Source: Vandiemenella viatica
Lineage: Eukaryota > Arthropoda > Insecta > Orthoptera > Morabidae
Length of the DNA: 64,000 bases
NCBI GenBank assembly: GCA_031002005.1
Contig: CM061920.1
Span: 106,141,447-106,205,446 of the forward strand
Direction: 5' to 3'
Positions 48,566-59,604 of the stretch are shown in pieces (the stretch's first letter is position 1; the number at the start of each line of letters is the position of its first letter). The translations under genes and the position numbers were made by a program. The notes beneath the pieces are model-generated. The model saw only the letters and a list, made by a program, of their open reading frames with translations. It was not told where the DNA came from and did no database searches.

Positions 48566-49936
48566 ATGTATGGTGGCCAGTACGGCGAGGGGGGCGGACC
48601 ACCGCCGCCACCACCAGCACCACCGGACATCGCCTATGGAACAACATCACTGGCAGCTGTGGGCGAAAGCATTACGGAAGCAGTGAGTACTGTTAACAAC
48701 TATGTGCTGGCAGGCGAAGTGGACGTAGAAATGGAAGCAGAGGCAATTGCTAACCGTAGGAAACGCCCTGGTGATTTAGATGGGAACTTTGGAGTGGATA
48801 AACGGGTAGCATTAGTGTCAGATACCCCCAAACAAGATAGTGGCACAGTGAAAGTTGCAGTACCAGTTAATGATAACAGACAGGCAGGTAGATCAGAATC
48901 GCCCGAGAAGATAAACCAAGATAAACAGCAGAGTATATCCGCTAATAGTAGGAATAAAACCTCAATTATGTATAGAATGTCAGACACGGGCCCATATGTA
49001 GTTTTCATTGAAGGGAAGAGCGGAAATGTGGGACGGCTGCACCCCATGTCGCTTGGTAAATTGCTACATCAAAATATACCTGAGATTCGTGGACAAATCA
49101 TTAATATAGTAACCACAGGAATAAACAGATTAAAAGTAGAAACACTTTCACCAAGAGCGGCTAACAGTATTGCGATGTGCAAATCGCTAGCGGCAAGGAA
49201 CTTAGAGGCTTATATCCCGGCCCACTTGGTCTGTAAACAAGGCGTAATACGCGGAGTGGATACTGAGTTGGAAATGCAGGAAATGCTAGAGGAAATCGTG
49301 ACACCAGTTAAAGTGATAGCAGCAAGGAGGTTAACCAAATCTAGAATCCAAAACAACATCAGAACGGAAGTGAAGCTAGAAACATGTGTGTTAACCTTTG
49401 ATAGTCAGTCATTACCACAGTTTGTTTATATACATGGGACGCGGTGTGAGGTAACACCCTACACACTCGCCGTACGCATTTGCTATAATTGTTTGCGTTA
49501 TGGTCATATAGGGAAGCAATGTCGGGGCAAGCCCCGTTGTGATATGTGTGGTGAAGCACACCGTACAGCTGACTGCACATCTGATGTGGTACGCTGCGCC
49601 AATTGTAGCGGACCACATAACGCGACAGACAGGGCCTGTCCGATGTACTCAATACGCAAACAAGCACATGAATTAGCAGCTAGAAACAACGTCTCTATTA
49701 GAGAAGCGGAAAACTACTTTAAAAATAGACCATATGCTCAGGCAGTACATTGGCAGCAGCCATACGCAAAAAACACTCCAGACGGACGACAGTACCTGTA
49801 CAAAACACCAGATATCACTAACCATAGCGAATTTCCGCCTCTAGAATCGAACAACACACCCGGACTGTATAAGCCACATCTGGATCGACCAGTGCTAGAT
49901 CAGCTACCGCTGCAGAAACACCAATGCTGCGGGTAG
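48566..49936 (+). CDS. ORF1, gag-like zinc-knuckle protein of I-like LINE
   Basis: 456 codons from ATG. The nucleic-acid-binding protein has a Gly/Pro-rich N-terminus, a conserved middle starting GPYVVFIEGK, and three CCHC knuckles at about residues 307-355: CYNCLRYGHIGKQC, CDMCGEAHRTADC and CANCSGPHNATDRAC. A SEFPPLESN motif follows, matching KEFPPI of the 4.5-6.0 kb element. The frame ends early at a TAG (49934-49936), while a further C-terminal part lies in the -1 frame just after. An ORF1 of ~565 codons was probably broken by a one-base change near 49900, unless the shift is programmed. Confidence 0.87.
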   Translation: MYGGQYGEGGGPPPPPPAPPDIAYGTTSLAAVGESITEAVSTVNNYVLAGEVDVEMEAEAIANRRKRPGDLDGNFGVDKRVALVSDTPKQDSGTVKVAVPVNDNRQAGRSESPEKINQDKQQSISANSRNKTSIMYRMSDTGPYVVFIEGKSGNVGRLHPMSLGKLLHQNIPEIRGQIINIVTTGINRLKVETLSPRAANSIAMCKSLAARNLEAYIPAHLVCKQGVIRGVDTELEMQEMLEEIVTPVKVIAARRLTKSRIQNNIRTEVKLETCVLTFDSQSLPQFVYIHGTRCEVTPYTLAVRICYNCLRYGHIGKQCRGKPRCDMCGEAHRTADCTSDVVRCANCSGPHNATDRACPMYSIRKQAHELAARNNVSIREAENYFKNRPYAQAVHWQQPYAKNTPDGRQYLYKTPDITNHSEFPPLESNNTPGLYKPHLDRPVLDQLPLQKHQCCG

Positions 49937-50259
49937 AACGCAAACAACAAACTGGACATAGGGCTACACTGAGGAAGAATCTATCAGCATATTCGGGGAT
50001 GTATCAGCACGTCAACGATCCAAGAGGGCCACCAGGAACACCGATAGGTATTAATCCATATCGACCGATACTGCCAGTAGATTCAGATGAACCAGGCAAC
50101 AATATTATAGAACAACTAGTGGAACTAATTAACAGGATAGTAGAGAGGACAAAAGTAGGGGAACAACTGGGAGCAAATGACATTAGACAACTGCTAGAGA
50201 GGAGTACGATATCACACCTCGTTAATCAAAGACCCCACAACAATGGATCAAGTAACTAA
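49924..50259 (+). pseudogene. Frameshifted C-terminus of ORF1
   Basis: This frame overlaps the end of ORF1 and contains NIIEQLVELINRIVERTK and NDIRQLLERSTISHLV, a helical tail like the C-terminus of the other element's ORF1. It ends HNNGSSN then TAA at 50257-50259, overlapping the ORF2 start by 17 bases. The sister element ends DNNG with an equivalent overlap. That correspondence is why I read it as the displaced end of ORF1 and not as a separate gene. Confidence 0.7.
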
Positions 50260-53200
50260 TAGAATATCACAGTGGAATATACAAACAAGTAACAATTTGT
50301 CCAACGGAGTAATTGGGATATTACAATGGAACGCCAGATCTATTAAGGCTAACAAGCTAAGCCTTATGCAATACATGTTGGCCCACAATATCTCCATAAG
50401 CGCCATCGCAGAAACATGGCTAAACCCTAGAGAGACATTCCTATTTAGAAATTATAACGTTGTGCGGGCAGATAGGCCCGACGGTTATGGCGGCACAGCG
50501 CTATTAATACACAAGTCATTACCGTACCAGCTGATAAACATTAAATCGTCTAACTTTTCCTTCGATGTCTGTGCGGCACGACTGCTATTTAGAAATAATC
50601 ATATAACGGTAGTATCCATCTACAGATCACCAAATCAACCACCGCTTAAAAAATCCGAGCTACAACTACTAATGCGCCACCTAGATGAACCGGTATTAAT
50701 CCTCGGTGACCTTAACGCCCACCACTCACTTTGGGGAAGTGCGTATGACAACCGCGATGGCCGAATAATCACGGACGTTATGGAGGAACTAGTCGTACTG
50801 AACGACGGCTCCGCAACTCGCATAAACAGACCTACACAACTACAATCAGCTGTTGATGTATCTTTTGCATCTCCATCAATTGCCCCACATATAACATGGG
50901 AAGTCATTGATGACACCCTCGGTTCAGATCACTTTCCAATTCTCATGAAACTCTCTAATACTGAAAGGAGAGAGCGAACTAATCTTCTCATACTATAAAT
51001 GGAACATAAAGCGAGCCAACTGGAACAAATACACACAGGAAGCTGAAATTGCCTTCAAACTCTACAAACCCACCGAAGATATAAACAACGACTATAGTGC
51101 CTTCATAAACTGCATCGAGAAAGCGGCTGATTCCAGTATACCCAAACAAAAAGCAAACTAATGTGATAAAAACATCCGCAGCGGAGTGGTGGGACCAGGA
51201 GTGCGAGGAGGCTATAAAAGAAAGAAAGGAGGCCATCAAAACCTACAAAAATGCATCCTACAACGTCTAACTATATAGAATGTAAAAGAACATGCGCGAA
51301 GACTAAAAAACTTCTAAGGAAGAAGAAAAAGAAAAATTGGGAAGATTATTGCTCCAGACTTAGCCTCAACACACCGGTCAAAGAAGTGTGGGATAAAGTT
51401 CGCAGATTGAGAAACGTAACCGAGATGAGGGCCACAGAACGCACACCTCCACTGAACGTCCTGACCGACATGCTAGAAAGCTTAACACCCCCCTATGTAG
51501 ATCATCAGCCACTGAAACATACATGGTAATGTACAACATATCCTCTGTCATCCGTTCAAGAGCGAAGAGCTAAATAGAGCACTAGCCTCTGGAACATCCA
51601 CAGCTCCGGGGCCGGATAATATACATTACCCCATGCTCCGTGCACTACCCGCCAATGGGAGAGCACACTTGCTTGCACTAATGAATCGTATTTGGACCGA
51701 CCAGCACGTGATTACTCCTATGAGGACAGCTAGAATAATCATCTATAAGAAAACCTGGAAAGACAGCTGACTGTGCCTCAGCATACAGACCAATATCTCT
51801 GTTGTCTTGTATGCACAAAGTGCTTGAAAGAATGGTCAAACATAGACTTGAATGGTGGTTTGAACATAACACGCTACTGCCACCCACCCAGTATGGCTTC
51901 CGGAGAGGTAAAGGCACTAATGACATACTCGCGCATCTTATTACCGACATACAGTCGTGCCTTACCAACAACAACTACATGGTTGCAATGTTTACAGACC
52001 TCAAATCCGCCTACGATAAAGTCTTACCGCCGATCCTGGGCAAAAAATTAATGGAGAACGGTGTGCCAGGACCCTTCACAGCCAGGCTGGTATCTATGAT
52101 TACGAATAGATGGCTAGTAGCCCAGTGGAAAACCATCAGTTTGGGACCAAGAAAATGTAGTCAAGGTGTACCCCAGGGATCAGTCTTGTCTCCATTGCTT
52201 TTTAATATCTATACAGCTGACCTGCACAAGATAATGCCACAGTCGGTCATAGTCCTACAATACGCCGATGACATTTGCATTTATACAGTGGGCACAAGCA
52301 TCGAAAATTGTCAGAAAATATTAAATGAAGCGATGCTAAGACTGATACAGTGGTTGTTTGCAAATGGACAAGAAATATCAATCAACAAAAGTTCAGTATG
52401 TATATTTACCCGCCATAGAATACCACAAATAACCTAGCATGACGCTTGGACCTTACAATCTTCCAGTAAAGGAATAGCGTGAAATATCTTGGACTAATAA
52501 TAGACAATAAACTTAAATGGGGTCAACACGTTATACAAATAGAGAAGAAAGTCTGTTCAGCCAATAACCTGATTCGAGCGGTAACAGGATTAAAGTGGGG
52601 AGCTAAGCCCACCAATTGCACTGATGCTGTACAAATCCTTAGTCAGGCCACATTTTGATTATGGGTGCATCTGTTATGGATCGGCTGCAGAGCGTACATT
52701 AGCCAGGTTAGATGTTCTGCAGTATAGAGTACTACGCACCTGCCTGGGGGCGATGCAATCAACACCCACGAATGCATTATGTGCAGAAGCAAGTGAACCA
52801 CCACTACACCTACGCAGATCTTATTTATCCGCTAAATTCGTACTGAAACAGGAACAGCTGTCTGGTAATAAACTAGCTAACGCCATCCATAAACTAGCAA
52901 TAGACTGTCTAACGGAAAAATACTGGAGCCATAAACGACTACCACCTTTGGTCTCGGCTTACCTTGACACAAAAGCACTAAGCGTCAAAGCCTGCAAAAG
53001 CAAACAATTATATTGCTATGAATCACCACTATGGCACACAATCAAAGAAGTAACAGTAAATACTCCAATATATACAAAGAAAATTGCAATAAACAGGTAA
53101 TTTTGGAAAATCTGAATAAATGGCTCCCGGCCAGGTGTATATATACAGACGGGTCCAGAAACAACAACTGCGCAGGAAGTGCATTCATCAATCCTGAAAG

Positions 53201-53997
53201 TATGGAACAGGGCTCTGTTCAAATTGCCAAAGGAAACCTCTATCATGACAGCAGAATTAATTGCAATCCTAGAAGCTCTTAAATATGCCATCAATTTACA
53301 GGATAATAACATTATTGTGTTATCTGACTCGCTCTCTGCGCTAACGGCCTTAAAGAACCAGCATTTAAACCAAATTAATAACCCAGTTATAAACGAAATC
53401 ATAAGAGTAATCATAGACCTAGAAAACAGAAATAAACTAATAGTGCTATCCTGGGTGAAAGGACATGATGGGTGTAGAGGCAACGAATTAGCTGACCAAC
53501 TGGCAAAAGAAGCAACCGTCACTGGGAATACTACCCATACAACGATACCCATGTCGGATTTAATGGCGACATTAAAAGACAAACTGTACAAAGACTGGGA
53601 CACAGAATGGAAACATACATCCACCATGAAGGGGAAATACTATGCAAGCCTACACCCGGGAATTGTAAAACGAACATGGTTCCAAAATGTTCGAAGCCCC
53701 AGAAAATTATACACCACTATATCTCGACTAAAATTTGGGCATGCACGCTTCAAGAAGCATCTATATAGGATCGGCGTGGTTGACGATGCAAACTGTGAGT
53801 GTGGTCAGGAAGAAGACGTTAACCACATATTCTTTGGATGCCCACTACGAAAAAATATATCCGACAACCTTACCATGAAACTGGTACAACTGGAACAGCA
53901 ACTACCAACAAATGTTTCAACTCTGTTAGCCACCAACAAATACAAAATTTTTTACGTCATGTACTCTTTTCTACAAAAAATCAATAGGGAATTATAA
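50243..53997 (+). pseudogene. ORF2 (endonuclease-RT-RNase H) with multiple frameshifts
   Basis: The start ATGGATCAAG overlaps ORF1. The endonuclease (50243-50998) has LQWNARSI, AIAETWL, LGDLNAHHSLW and LGSDHFPI. RT blocks follow in shifting frames: TAPGPDNIHYPML, SAYRPISLLSCMHKVLER, MFTDLKSAYDKV, GVPQGSVLSPLLFNIY, LQYADDICIY and VKYLGLIIDNKLKW. RNase H shows IYTDGSRNN, MTAELIAILEAL, LSDSLSAL and GHDGCRGNELAD, which are all four catalytic positions. A C-terminal CECGQEEDVNHIFFGC zinc motif precedes the stop at 53997. At least seven frame changes occur (near 50985, 51158, 51260, 51530, 51755, 52440, 53095 and 53230) but almost no nonsense codons. Confidence 0.85.
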
Positions 53998-53999
53998 AA

Positions 54000-54890
54000 A
54001 CAGTGTTGTGAATAATTGTAACAGTCTAAAATTTTATGGTATCTATCTTTTAAAGCTGCTATTAAAATGTACATAATGCAGGAGGCAATTTGTCATTGTA
54101 AGTATATAAGAAACTATGTAACCCATCACAGTAAGGTATCTAATAATGTAAATGGATAATGGCAAAATGGCATGCATGGCTGAAATCTTATAAAACAGCG
54201 GTGTTGATAACTATAACGGACTTCTACTATCACTATGTTTTATGTTTTGTTAAAATTGTAATGTATATATTGTACCCTGTAAAACGGAAATTTAAACGCA
54301 CATAATGTAGTAGGCAATTTGTCATTTTAAGTATATAAGGAATTATGTAATTGACCACTGTAATGTATTTAATCATGCAAATGGGTAATGGCTAAGTGGC
54401 CTGCACAGCCGAAATCTGGACTTAAAAAAAAACCCAGCAATGTTGATAACTGTAACAGACTTATCCTATCAATGTGTCTTATGTTTTATTAAAATTGTAA
54501 TGTATATATTGTACCCGGTAAACCGCCATTTAAATGTACATAAAGTAGTAGGCAATTTGTCTTTCTAAGTATATAAGAAACTATGTAACTGAACATTGTA
54601 ATGTATTCAATCATGTTCATGGGTAAGGACTAAGTGGCCGGAACGGCCGAAATATGGACTTACAAAACAGCGGTGTTGATAACTGTTACAGACTAATCCC
54701 ATCATTACGCCTTATGAAAATCCTAATGTATATTTTGTACCTTGTAGACCTGATATCTAAATGTACAGAATGTAGTAGGCAATTTTCATCCTAAATACCC
54801 AAGGAGCTATGTAATGGAAGACAGTAATGTATCTAATCATGTAAATGGATAATGGCTAAATGGTCTGCACGGCCGAAGGCCAAATAAATA
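54000..54890 (+). repeat. Four tandem ~200-240-bp repeats in the LINE 3' UTR
   Basis: Units start near 54000, 54196, 54434 and 54668 with cagcggtgttgataactgt-like sequence. Each contains gtaggcaatttgtc, agtatataagaaactatg, and a gtaaatggataatggctaa-tgg block. The last unit ends ggccgaaggccaaataaata, then poly(A) at 54890-54908. The units have diverged, so the array predates this insertion. Confidence 0.8.
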
Positions 54891-56234
54891 AAAAAAAAAA
54901 AAAAAAAAGTTACCAGAGTTTTTTTTTTTTTTTAATTCTAAATATACGTTCCATAACACCGAGAAAAGCATTCCATTTCACAAAGTGAAGTGAATATACT
55001 CTGTAAAGTGTAGACTTGGCTCAGAACAAGATCTCATAACTTTTTGTCACTGCACAAGCACGAGACTTGGCCTTTTTTTTGCATGATTCATTATTATATC
55101 TCCTGATTCCTTGATTGATATTACAGTTGATTCAATGTTATTAAAAGAACCTACTCACCAACAAGTAAACTGTTAAGTATTTCAGATTTACTTATGTGGT
55201 GTAACGACGTTTTTAGAGTGGAAATTATTATTTTTTAGTACGAAAGGAGACTTTCTCGTCTAATGATTGCAGTGAAGTCCTCATAGGTTTTATCTCCGGA
55301 TTTCATTGCAAACACACGAAATTACACACACGAGGAAGACAGCGGAGGCAGCCGTCGAAGTATGATGTTCCTACAACGCAATTCGTCGATAAACCCGTGA
55401 ATACTTCATTATAACTTTTTTGCCTTTAGTCGAAATAATAACAAGGACAAGAGGGATTAATCGATAGCCTGAGCGGCACATGTAAGCAGGCGGCTTTCGT
55501 CAAAGAAACGCATTGAGACAGCGGCCAAAACAACAATAAGTCAAAGGATATACAATTTCCTTTTGAAAGCTATTAAATAAATAGGTACGCCATCGTTAAA
55601 ATTACGATAACATTAGTTTCATATCAAGGAATAATCCAATTTTAGCCGCAAATTAGGAAATTGTCACAATTACTTAATCTGCAAATACAGAAAATGGGAA
55701 TAATGAAACCGTGAATAAAAAGCTGTAACCGTGTAGTTCAGATAACGCGTGCGACACTTAAAAAATAATTATATAGTTAGAAAATCATACTAAATACGCA
55801 CCATAACTCAAATTACAGAAATGTGTACTCGAAACAAACGCAAGTTTTGATGGATACGTAAAAGTGTATTTATTTACTTAGGAATGAAGAAGGTTGACAG
55901 AAACAAACGTTTGTTCACATGAGTCAAATGCCAACTGCATGGGTACAGGCAAACAGTGCAATACATCCGACAGAGACAGAGTGGGGCAGCGAGTCACGCA
56001 GACTGACACGCGTTTCCGCCGGATTTTGCGGATTGCGGATCCGCTTAATTTTGTGCGGGATCCGCTAGACCGTATAATGATGCGGGATCCCGCGGGATTG
56101 CGGGATCCCGCTTTGCTGGATTGCAATCCCTAGCTAGTACCCACTATTAGGAACAGTAACTGATAACATTTCCATCACTGAGATCTCGATATGAAAAAAT
56201 TAGTTTACTTTGCTGGTCTTTAATCTGTGGTATT

Positions 56235-56400
56235 TAATATTTGATTGAATTGCGATGGAGTGCATGCCCCGGTGGAAATTTCCCTACACACCCATCTTCT
56301 CCCTTTCCTGCACCCACCTACATTTGCCCTCTGCAAACTATAGCTTTAAATTCTTTAAACGTTTTTGGTAAATTATTCATCATTTCTCTTGGTATTGATG
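56235..56400 (-). repeat. 3' end of the 6.4-8.2 kb LINE family
   Basis: gaattgcgatggagtgcatg, ggtggaaatttccctacacac and the complement of the LPREIMNN region (ggtaaattattcatcatttctcttgg) follow the order seen at 22645-22800. It is a short 5'-truncated minus-strand copy. Confidence 0.55.
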
Positions 56401-56519
56401 ACTTACTGTAAGAAGGTAGAATGATTCGAGATAACAGGATTAAAATATGAGATAATTGTGAACAGCTACAGCAGAGGCTCTCTGGCTAGTTATAAGTCAA
56501 CATCACATAAAAGCCGACG

Positions 56520-56900
56520 CATAAACAGAAAGAAAACTAAAGTCTGTGTGATATCATGAGATGGAGGAGACATAACTTGTTGAAGGACATGATGATAACA
56601 CACTTGATAGTGGTGGGTAGAGATTATTGGTTTTACTGCAGGAGGACCTTGAGGAATAGCGAGTGCTGGGACTGGATAGGACATGTATTGGTAGAAATAT
56701 CTGGAGTAATAATTTCAAAGGACGAGATGACCATGACTTGACTACAATCTAGTACTTCATTTCAGTTCGAAAGAAGAAGTAATAGATTCTGCTGTATATG
56801 AGGGAGTCAGTGATTGAAATCAATTACGGAATGATATGCAGAACAATTTATTTCAAACTTTCAGAGAATTCAAGGTAAAATTTCATGTAGTGTATCTATG
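56520..56900 (+). repeat. Decayed C-terminal part of the same LINE family, plus strand
   Basis: A stretch with ggacgagatgaccatgac (RDDHD, as in KDDHDHKLAFD) is followed by tagtgattgaaatcaattacgg, matching the RNWYNLPSEV region in degraded form. It lies in inverted orientation to the copy at 56235-56400. Confidence 0.4.
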
Positions 56901-56989
56901 GTTAAACTTTCACGGGCTTTAGCATCATAACAATTAAATAATAGTGATAGTAAATATTTAGTTGAAGGTTTAAGTAAATTGTTAACAAT

Positions 56990-57120
56990 CTGATTGGCCT
57001 TAGCGGTTGTGCTACCGAATAAGTAAAAGAGATTCAATTTTCGGTGCTATAGCTTTCTATCTTGGCCGCCTAACCTAACCCTTTTGATCCTACTGGGTAA
57101 AGTGAAGCTTGTAATTTTCG
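56990..57120 (-). repeat. SINE body fragment (family of 36587-36900)
   Basis: ggccgcctaacctaaccc and gatcctactgggta align with cgccttaacctaacccggtaatcctagcaggta in the nearly complete copy. The head is not preserved. Confidence 0.4.
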
Positions 57121-58176
57121 GCGGATTATTGGTCTTATGACGTTCTGAGGTACATCATGAACAAATTGCAAAAAGGTATTAAATAGTAGCGCACAGTGTG
57201 GGAAAGATTCACAAAATTGTAGGTAGAGAAACCACCAGTTCAAGGACTCTCGGAAAAAGTTTTCCTTCCAGATTACATTGTGTGAGAGAAGCGTCGGGAG
57301 TCATAAAACCTATATAACTCCGCAGGGAGATACAGCCGACCCTGAAATAAATAGCGGCTGAATTCGCTGCATAGGAAGTGAGTGTCGCATGCAGTAGACT
57401 GCTGTCCACGAAAACCTCTTAAGACAAGGAAACCCAGCTAAATATTTTATTACAGATTAGTTATAATCTGAAAAATCTACACAGATCTCATGTACGTGCG
57501 TATCGGTGCATTAGCTCCGTGTACCAAATATACGACAAATGACGATGGAAAGAGAAGTCTCAAGCCAATCCGAAATTATGAGTGCAAAAATTTAGTGTCT
57601 TGTATATGTTGCATGGCTGGAACGAATGAGACGGCAGGAAAAGTTCGTTGGTCGGATTTAATTGATGAACTACTATTGCGGATGATGCACCGAGGTTTCT
57701 CGTGTGTTGCAGTATCAACGACTGGCATATTTGTTCTGTAGCCGAACGACGAGGTATTTGGTCTCTCCTCACTCTTGCGACTCATCAGCCGTCACCAATT
57801 CGATCTATCCCGCGCTGCGGTCAGCTATAGCCGGTCGGCGACACTGCCACACCTGTGCCACGTGCTGAGATCCTCTTAGTGGAGACTTGTACACATAGGA
57901 TCCCCGCTGCAATGAACAGAGCAGCGTATCGAGATAGTGCCACTATCCAGTCACATGGTAAACTTATACCAATACATAAGAGATTTCTGCATCAATTTTC
58001 GCCCGTAAATAGGGACCCTCAGATTCTTATGCGCTCTAAACGATTTGACCAGTCGAGTCACGCAAGTTACGAACTTTACAAAGGTAAATTTGGTGAATAA
58101 ATTCCTTGTTTGTGAATCGTCTCATTTCTTTTTATTAGTAAATTTTGTAAACCCAATCCATTTATGTTAGTAATCC

Positions 58177-58215
<39 letters not shown>

Positions 58216-58640
58216 TTGCATGTGTTTTGGATCTCTAAATAAAATTCAGTATTTTATAACAACACACACATACAACTGAAACGTCGTTACAAGTTGAAGA
58301 TTAGTTTAATTACTCTGAATAAGAAAGGCACTTAGGAACATTGAAGTCTCAAACCCTAGCAAGGCTCTCTTACCATACAAAACCACTATCAATGTAAAGC
58401 CAGATTTAAAATTAAAAAAATGTTGCTAGTGGACTATTCATAGTACAAATCCTTTTACTGCAGTGATGAGTTTACTAATTGAAACTATTAATAGCTTTGC
58501 TTAACACTTGTGAATTATGTATTAGATGTAATCAGATTTTATCTGTTATATCAACACCACATAACGTACAGATGACTTTAAAAATTTATATTCTTCTACA
58601 CCACCGAGTGTGTTGTGTGAGCGATAACGTTGTGGCCTCG
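57121..58640. other. Unassigned; short frames and a GC patch
   Basis: An 83-codon ATG frame (plus, 57490-57741) and a GC-richer patch (57740-57860) show no motifs. A TATA-like ctatataa at 57310-57317 has no gene attached. Confidence 0.3.
58180..58208. repeat. (TA)n microsatellite
   Basis: About 14 uninterrupted TA units. Confidence 0.9.
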
Positions 58641-58646
58641 CGTTCG

Positions 58647-59078
58647 TTTTTTTTTTTTTTTTTTTTTTTACTTATGGCTTTACGCCTCGTCGACTTCGAG
58701 GTCATTAAAGGCTGGATGGGACTGAGGACAAGGAAAGGGAAGCATTAGGCCATGGCCTTATGCTGGAAGCACCCCGGCATTCGCATGGAGTGATTTGGGG
58801 AAACCATGGAAAACCAAAATCTGGATGCCTGGACGGTGATTCGAACCGCCGTCCTCCCGAATGCGATGCCTCGCATTCGGAAGGATGTGGGTTCGAATAC
58901 CCGTCCAGCCATTTAGAATTGGTTATTTGGTTTTTTCCATGATTTCCCCAAATCACAACAGACAAATGCCATGATATTTCTTTCAAAAGGCCATCGCTGA
59001 ATTCCTTCCCTACACCCCCTCTCTTCCTTTCCCTCCTCTAATGACTTCGACGTCAACAAGGCGTAAAGTCAGAAGAAG
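58647..59078. repeat. Head-to-head SINE dimer forming a ~400-bp palindrome
   Basis: Left arm 58676-58866 and right arm 58871-59070 are inverted copies of one SINE, meeting at ccgaatgcga-tgcc-tcgcattcgg. Each arm has a B box next to the centre (complement of gattcgaaccg at 58839-58849; gggttcgaatac at 58889-58900). A body follows (ccatgg/atgatttccccaaatcac, aatgc, ggccat) and an outer end ggctttacgc / gcgtaaagtc. A T-run (58649-58669) precedes the left arm, as expected for the poly(A) of a minus-strand SINE. The right arm ends agaagaagaaaaag. The two B boxes face apart, so each arm reads outward from the centre. Confidence 0.75.
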
Positions 59079-59159
59079 AAAAAGCTACCACACCCTGAAA
59101 AGTGAGAATTTCACTAAGATCTACGGTATTAGACTACTGCTTTTATACATTTTCTAATT

Positions 59160-59372
59160 TTTCGGTTTTTAAGGTTCGCCAATATCGAGGTCATTAGAAC
59201 CAGAGGAGAATGGAAGACGTGAAGACATTCGACCATGGCCTCTTGAAGTAACCGTCCCGGTGTTCGCCTGCAGTGATTTTGGGAAACCGTGGCACCTGAA
59301 TGGTCGGACGGGGATTTGAACTCGAGGCCTCCCGAATGGCAGTCCCGAGCGTTCACCCATCAGGCTCGATTT
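59160..59372 (-). repeat. tRNA-derived SINE, same family as the dimer
   Basis: Read on the minus strand: head (TGATGGGTGAACGCTCGGG; B box GAGTTCAAATCC), then CCGTCCGACCATTCAGG, CACGGTTTCCCAAAATCACT, GCGAACACCGGGACGGTTAC and AGGCCATGG. It is a complete-looking single copy next to the dimer, with a longer head than the dimer arms. Confidence 0.65.
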
Positions 59373-59604
59373 CATAATTTAATTTGTGCCATTGGTTTAT
59401 TGAGACGTCTAATATCCATCAGAACTCCTTCATAAACACTTTTTCCTTATTTAACCTAAAACTCTATAAAATTAACATCAGTCCTCATTAGGAAGATATC
59501 AAACCTGTTTGGTCCCGTCATTCTCTGCTCTGTTACTTGTGTAACTTCCTTCTCTAACTGACGTATTTTTTATTCACTGTTCCGTGTTATTTAATTTTAT
59601 TTTT

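Larger units (their letters stand above)
48395..54906 (+). mobile_element. Full-length I-like LINE with RNase H, 6.5 kb
   Basis: A complete insertion flanked by 14-bp target duplications aagttaccagagtt (48381-48394, 54907-54920), ending in poly(A). The order is 5' leader, ORF1 with three zinc knuckles, ORF2 with endonuclease, RT and RNase H, then a 3' UTR of tandem repeats. The RNase H domain and knuckle-bearing ORF1 place it in the I group in the broad sense. The intact ends show a full-length, fairly recent retrotransposition into the hAT copy. Confidence 0.92.
47997..56132. mobile_element. hAT element, copy 2, split by a LINE
   Basis: It has the same termini and internal sequence as the 43.9-45.5 kb copy, in the same orientation, divided into 47997-48394 and 54907-56132. 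The flanking eight bases, gttagtac (47989-47996) and gctagtac (56133-56140), match at 7 of 8, consistent with an aged target duplication. Removing the LINE leaves an element of about 1.6 kb. Confidence 0.88.

Noticed and set aside
53016..53627. 203-codon minus-strand frame
   Set aside because: Antisense shadow of the RNase H part of ORF2, which has clear catalytic motifs on the plus strand.
57310..57330. TATA-box plus start-site-like sequence
   Set aside because: A single ctatataa in AT-rich DNA with no downstream ORF or LTR partner is not enough.
58839..58900. Possible pair of tRNA genes
   Set aside because: Both B boxes belong to the inverted SINE arms; there is no complete acceptor or anticodon arm.
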